Source: DAOVDI01 sp965373045 (GTDB lineage Bacteria > Acidobacteriota > Aminicenantia > Aminicenantales > Aminicenantaceae). Taken from it: DNA of 17,131 bases. The position numbers and the translations under genes are program-made. Position 1 is the first letter of the stretch, and each line of letters begins with the position of its first letter. The notes beneath the pieces were generated by a model, which was given only the letters and a program-made list of their open reading frames with translations, was not told the DNA's origin and did no database searches. The stretch is taken from contig CBDVEQ010000032.1 in NCBI GenBank assembly GCA_965373045.1, forward strand, positions 1-17,131, written 5' to 3'. Of the stretch, positions 13,656 through 17,131 are shown one piece after another.

Positions 13656-14546
13656 TTATTCCTGACGTTTATTAACTCCCCATATGCCTGATACGATCAG
13701 AAGCGCTCCAACGATCAGGTACCAGCTTAATTGTTCCTTCAGAAATATTACTCCCAAACCGATACCTACAACTGGGATACTATAGGTCACGAGCGAAACA
13801 CGCGTTGGGCCGATCTCGTGAAGAAGCCGGTAAAACATAATATAACTGAGGGCTGCACCCAGAATCCCGAGCCAAGCGATGGCTATCCAGGTGACCGGCT
13901 TGACCGGCAGCACCAGGGGAGATTCAATAACAGGTGTAGCAACCCACAACATCATACCAGCAAAAAGTATCGTATAAAATGCCTGAAAAACAGGAGTTAC
14001 GGAGTGCAGCTTGATCCGGGCATACACATTGGATATTCCATAGAATATGGCAGCCAGCAGCATAGCTCCCTGTCCCAGTAAAATCATGTGTGAAGCACTT
14101 CCGTTCCCATCCCCTTGGAAAAGGCTGTTCTGGGCAAGGACGATCACTCCGGCGAAACCCAGTAAAAGCCCTGAAACCTTGCGGATTGTCATACGGTCAT
14201 CACGGACAAAAAGATGAGCAAAGATCATGGTGAACATAGGAACAGTTCCATTATAAATTGTCGCCACTGCTGAATCGATATACTGCTCGGCCCAGGTAAT
14301 GAGGACCCAAGGGACTGTTGCGCTCATCATCCCCTGAAGCAGGAGAATTCCTCTCATCTTCCAGGTTTTAGGAGCTGCGATCTTGCGTGCTTTTAAAATG
14401 AGAAACAAGATCAAAACAGCAAACATCATTCGGATAGATACCACTTTGAACGGCCCGATTTCCTGGACTGCGATCTTTATCCACATAAAAGAAGATCCCC
14501 AGATTACAGTCAAAAAAAGAAAATAAACCCACTGCCGGACAGTCAT
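13656..14546 (-). CDS. EamA / DMT superfamily transporter
   Basis: An integral inner-membrane protein of 296 aa with about ten hydrophobic segments in two EamA repeats (about residues 5-140 and 155-290). These proteins export or exchange small metabolites such as amino acids; the substrate is not predictable here. Typical features are the opening FLFLTVIWGSSFMWIKIA, AEQYIDSAVATIYNGTVPMF in the first repeat, and WLGILGAALSYIMFYRLL and GIFLKEQLS-like motifs in the second (here VIFLKEQLSWYLI). The start lies 8 bp after the stop of the ChaN-like gene without a good ribosome site, implying translational coupling with it. Confidence 0.9.
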   Translation of the reverse strand: MTVRQWVYFLFLTVIWGSSFMWIKIAVQEIGPFKVVSIRMMFAVLILFLILKARKIAAPKTWKMRGILLLQGMMSATVPWVLITWAEQYIDSAVATIYNGTVPMFTMIFAHLFVRDDRMTIRKVSGLLLGFAGVIVLAQNSLFQGDGNGSASHMILLGQGAMLLAAIFYGISNVYARIKLHSVTPVFQAFYTILFAGMMLWVATPVIESPLVLPVKPVTWIAIAWLGILGAALSYIMFYRLLHEIGPTRVSLVTYSIPVVGIGLGVIFLKEQLSWYLIVGALLIVSGIWGVNKRQE

Positions 14547-14554
14547 CGAATCAT

Positions 14555-15766
14555 CTAGAACTTCATTTTAATCTCGAGTTCTTTTGCTTCACGCAGCAGC
14601 TTAAAAGCGACTTCATCTCCCCAGGTAAAATCCGAAAGATATTTCCGGAGGCAATTGATACAGGTAAAATGCTGGCCATCTACAGCAAGAACAATATCTC
14701 CCTTCTTGAAATTTTTGCCTTTGGCCGCGCCTGACATGGGATCCCTTGCAATAACAAGATTGTCCAATCCGTCGAATTTCGTTAGAGCAATACCTATGGA
14801 AGGATACTCAGGCTGCGATTCTTCAGGCAGGCCCCAGATATAATGACCAAGGCTTCTCGAAACAACAACACTGTTTTTACCTTCAGGAACAATAACACAG
14901 ATCACCGTTTTGTAAGGTAAAGACTGATTCTCATATGCGCGGCGGTTTATCCCGAGATTGTAAATAAGGTGGCCGGAACCTACAAACACAATGACTCTTT
15001 TGCCCTCTATGTCCACTGTACGGAGAGTATTTTTAGCCATGACTTCATCCCATGAGGACTGGGCCCGGTAAAGCGCTTTAAACATCATATCCTCTGATCC
15101 ATGTCCCTTCATTGCCACCGGCATCTCTATATCTCCAAATATAGCCCGCATCAATGCAATGTGGTCCTTATTTGTAAGATCAGGTTTTGGGACTATCTGT
15201 TTTTCCTCATTACTTAAAGCTTCCCATCCCCCCATCCTTATCTTACGAATGATACTTCTGGGTGCGTTCAAAGCATGTATCGGGATCTTGTTTTCTTTTG
15301 CCAGACCAAAGATCTTCTTATAATACTTAAAATTGAAATTCCAATTCACATACCACTGGGCCTGGTCGATAAACTCATCCTCGGTCAAAAGACCCAGGCT
15401 CCATTTGTTCAGGGGCTCCTGCCACCTGATATCATACATTTCCAGCCCTATTGCTAGATCTTTATCTTTGGCATACAAGGCATGTGCGATCTTATGCTGG
15501 ACATCATGCATAGGAAGGTTGTTATGGGACTCTCCCACATAAACGATCCTTGCAGTCTTCATCTCAGCGATCATTTTTTCGAAGGATATAGCTCTCCCCT
15601 TTTCAGCCGAATATATTTGGCCCGGAGTGATTGTCATTGTCTTGTCCTTGAGTCGAGGATCACCGATCTTAAGTCTTAGGATATTGTCCTTTTCTTCAAC
15701 AGCGACAAGTGTTCCAGCTAAAAGAAACACCAGAAAACCCAAAGCTATTTTAGTTTGCAACATCAT
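14555..15766 (-). CDS. Secreted ChaN-family (haem-binding / TIKI-like) protein with C-terminal PDZ domain
   Basis: A 403-aa protein. An N-terminal signal peptide (about 1-22: KIALGFLVFLLAGTLVA) lacks a lipobox cysteine, so it is predicted to be soluble periplasmic rather than a lipoprotein. The ChaN/DUF399 domain (about 50-310) carries the family motifs VGESHN (77-82, with Glu79 and His81) and GSGHLIYNLG (263-272, His266). These sites bind haem or a metal in related proteins of the EreA/ChaN/TIKI superfamily. The C-terminal region (about 320-403) has a PDZ-like pattern (GAAKGKNFKKGDIVLAVDGQ) and an unusual Cys369-x-x-Cys372. AGGAGG lies 4 nt before the first ATG and 7 nt before a second, adjacent ATG, so the true start may be 15763. 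Enzymatic or haem-transport role is uncertain. Confidence 0.85.
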   Translation of the reverse strand: MMLQTKIALGFLVFLLAGTLVAVEEKDNILRLKIGDPRLKDKTMTITPGQIYSAEKGRAISFEKMIAEMKTARIVYVGESHNNLPMHDVQHKIAHALYAKDKDLAIGLEMYDIRWQEPLNKWSLGLLTEDEFIDQAQWYVNWNFNFKYYKKIFGLAKENKIPIHALNAPRSIIRKIRMGGWEALSNEEKQIVPKPDLTNKDHIALMRAIFGDIEMPVAMKGHGSEDMMFKALYRAQSSWDEVMAKNTLRTVDIEGKRVIVFVGSGHLIYNLGINRRAYENQSLPYKTVICVIVPEGKNSVVVSRSLGHYIWGLPEESQPEYPSIGIALTKFDGLDNLVIARDPMSGAAKGKNFKKGDIVLAVDGQHFTCINCLRKYLSDFTWGDEVAFKLLREAKELEIKMKF

Positions 15767-15813
15767 TCATCCTCCTATCTAATTTTGAAAATTTTAGGAA
15801 AAAATAAAAAGGT

Positions 15814-15822
15814 ATTATACCA
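15814..15822 (-). promoter_or_regulatory. Extended -10 promoter for the ChaN-like gene
   Basis: Minus strand TGGTATAAT: a perfect TATAAT with the TGn extension, which can compensate for the poor -35 region here. It lies in the 78-bp gap after the EF-G-like stop. A T-rich run follows, then AGGAGG and the ATG. Confidence 0.55.
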
Positions 15823-15844
15823 CTAGAACATCCGGAATGATTGA

Positions 15845-17131
15845 TTACTCTTCTTCTTGTCTAATGCGTCCTTCTTTGATGGATTCCTGAATGATCTTCT
15901 GCTGTAGCTGTCCGGGAACTTCCTCAAAATGGGAAAATTCCATTAAAAAAGAACCTCTTCCCCCAGTAATAGAGGTCAAAGACGGCTCAAAATCCAGCAT
16001 CTCTGCCATGGGAACCTGGGCTATGATCTGGCGCATACTTCCCTTCTGCTCCATTCCCTGCACTTTTCCTCGCCGTCCGTTGAGGCTTCCCATAATGTCT
16101 CCCATATATGTTTCAGGTGTATAGACCTCTACATTCATGATCGGTTCAAGAATCGTTGGTCTGGCTTCTTTTACTGCCTTCTTAAAAGCCATGGAAGCGG
16201 CAACCTTAAAAGCGATATCCGAAGAATCGACCTCATGATAAGAACCGTCATACAGGATGACCTTAAAATCGACCGTGGTATAACCTGCAAGAATGCCCTT
16301 TTTACGGGCTTCCTGAATCCCCTTTTCGATAGAAGGAATGTAGTTTTTCGGGATGGAACCACCAAAGATCTTGTTTTCAAATTCAAAGTCTGTTCCCCGC
16401 GCCGTGGGTTCTATTTTGATCTTGACATCTCCGTACTGTCCTCGACCACCGGTCTGTTTTTTGTATTTCCCCTGAACATCAGCTTTGCCTTTGATGGTTT
16501 CCCTGTACGGGATCTTGGGCGGCTTGAGATCGACATTGACATTGTATTTATTTCTCAATCTATCTGTGATGATCTCCACATGGAGCTGTCCATTTCCTGA
16601 AATAATAAGCTGGGCTGTTTCAGGATCACGCTCTATCCTTACCGTAGGATCCTCGTCTGTAATGCGGTGGATAGCCTGCGATATTCTGTCTTCATCAGCC
16701 CTCGTTTTAGGTTCAATCGCAAAAGAGATAGACGGTTCAGGAAACTTGATGGAAGCAAATTTAACTCTGGCTCCTTTATCAGAAAGAGTATCTCCGGTTG
16801 ACGTGGCTTTTAGTTTGGCCGTAGCCACTATATCTCCAGCCCTGGCTAAAATCGTTTGAATCTGTTCTTTCCCCTGCAGAAAAAACAATCCGCTCAATTT
16901 CTCATTCGTTTGTTCATTGGCATTGTAGACCGTGGAGTCTGCTTTCACGTTTCCGGAAAATATCCGCATAATAGATATCCGGCCAGTATAGGGATCGGAT
17001 ATCGTCTTGTAAACAAGCGCGGCAAATGGCCCCTTTTCATCCGGTGTGACCGCTCCCTGCTCTCCTTTGATCTCTTTTCTCTGCAAAGGAGAAGGAAGAT
17101 AGTTGATCATTCCATCCAGGATAGGCTGTAA
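15845..17131 (-). CDS. Elongation factor G-like translational GTPase, domains II-V (5' end outside window)
   Basis: The frame is open through the right edge (7 codons precede the first internal Met at 17110), so this is the C-terminal 428 residues of a longer gene whose GTP-binding domain is beyond the window. Visible order: domain II (about 35-110), domain III (about 125-195, with GNGQLHVEI at 179-187), domain IV (about 205-325, with TGGRGQYGDV and LYDGSYHEVDSS) and domain V (about 330-410, with TYMGDIMGSLNGRRG). Domain II opens with KGPFAALVYKTISDPYTGRI. KYKKQTGGRGQYGDV, where canonical EF-G has an RQSGGRGQYG-type motif, suggests an EF-G-2/EF-G-like paralogue rather than the main FusA. The tip of domain IV keeps the conserved His. 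The role, in translocation or otherwise, is undetermined. Confidence 0.9.
   Translation of the reverse strand, partial: LQPILDGMINYLPSPLQRKEIKGEQGAVTPDEKGPFAALVYKTISDPYTGRISIMRIFSGNVKADSTVYNANEQTNEKLSGLFFLQGKEQIQTILARAGDIVATAKLKATSTGDTLSDKGARVKFASIKFPEPSISFAIEPKTRADEDRISQAIHRITDEDPTVRIERDPETAQLIISGNGQLHVEIITDRLRNKYNVNVDLKPPKIPYRETIKGKADVQGKYKKQTGGRGQYGDVKIKIEPTARGTDFEFENKIFGGSIPKNYIPSIEKGIQEARKKGILAGYTTVDFKVILYDGSYHEVDSSDIAFKVAASMAFKKAVKEARPTILEPIMNVEVYTPETYMGDIMGSLNGRRGKVQGMEQKGSMRQIIAQVPMAEMLDFEPSLTSITGGRGSFLMEFSHFEEVPGQLQQKIIQESIKEGRIRQEEE

Noticed and set aside
13731..14081. 116-codon plus-strand ORF
   Set aside because: Antisense to the EamA gene, no family features; shadow of a real gene.
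17108..17110. ATG as a true start of the EF-G-like gene
   Set aside because: The same frame stays open to the window edge and the preceding codons (LQPILDG) match EF-G, so the gene is cut by the window.

Overview
This window reads as a chromosomal segment of a bacterium with moderate, slightly AT-leaning composition. The genes are intact housekeeping and metabolic genes, and I see no transposase, phage gene, plasmid gene, tRNA, rRNA or CRISPR array. The lineage cannot be fixed from the sequence. A ChaN-type secreted protein and an inner-membrane-anchored M23 peptidase fit a Gram-negative-type envelope. A split adenosylcobalamin acyl-CoA mutase, a two-subunit class I fumarase and a stand-alone EF-Tu-domain protein fit an anaerobe or facultative anaerobe of an Acidobacteria/Aminicenantes/Desulfobacterota-like group. 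That placement is inference only.

Layout. (1) Positions 1-1130, + strand: the 3' end of peptide deformylase overlaps methionyl-tRNA formyltransferase by ATGA. (2) Positions 1147-6022, - strand, transcribed right to left: an SDR oxidoreductase, a one-domain EF-Tu domain II-like protein, the large and small subunits of a B12-dependent acyl-CoA mutase, and a membrane-anchored M23 peptidase. (3) Positions 6023-13635: a TCA-cycle locus. acnB runs leftward, and icd-mdh-fumarase beta-sucC-sucD run rightward from a shared 198-bp promoter region. Together they cover citrate to isocitrate to 2-oxoglutarate, succinyl-CoA to succinate, and fumarate to malate to oxaloacetate. Citrate synthase, the 2-oxoglutarate-oxidising enzyme, succinate dehydrogenase and the fumarase alpha subunit are not here. 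(4) Positions 13656-17131, - strand: an EF-G-like translational GTPase cut by the window edge, then a ChaN-PDZ protein and an EamA transporter.

Two things stand out. First, the mutase labelled by similarity as methylmalonyl-CoA mutase carries Phe89 and Gln207 where methylmalonyl-CoA mutases carry Tyr89 and Arg207. With its 558 + 133 aa architecture this points to an isobutyryl-CoA mutase (IcmA/IcmB-like). Second, the gaps between the leftward genes contain a family of related structured repeats (2110-2204, 4315-4498, a fragment at 4502-4540, and 5712-6017). They share ends related to CCTGnnTTATTCA and an internal stem whose sequence differs between copies while pairing is kept. Two copies begin 2-5 bp after a stop codon. 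This family is not explained by any gene here and is the best candidate for an undescribed element.
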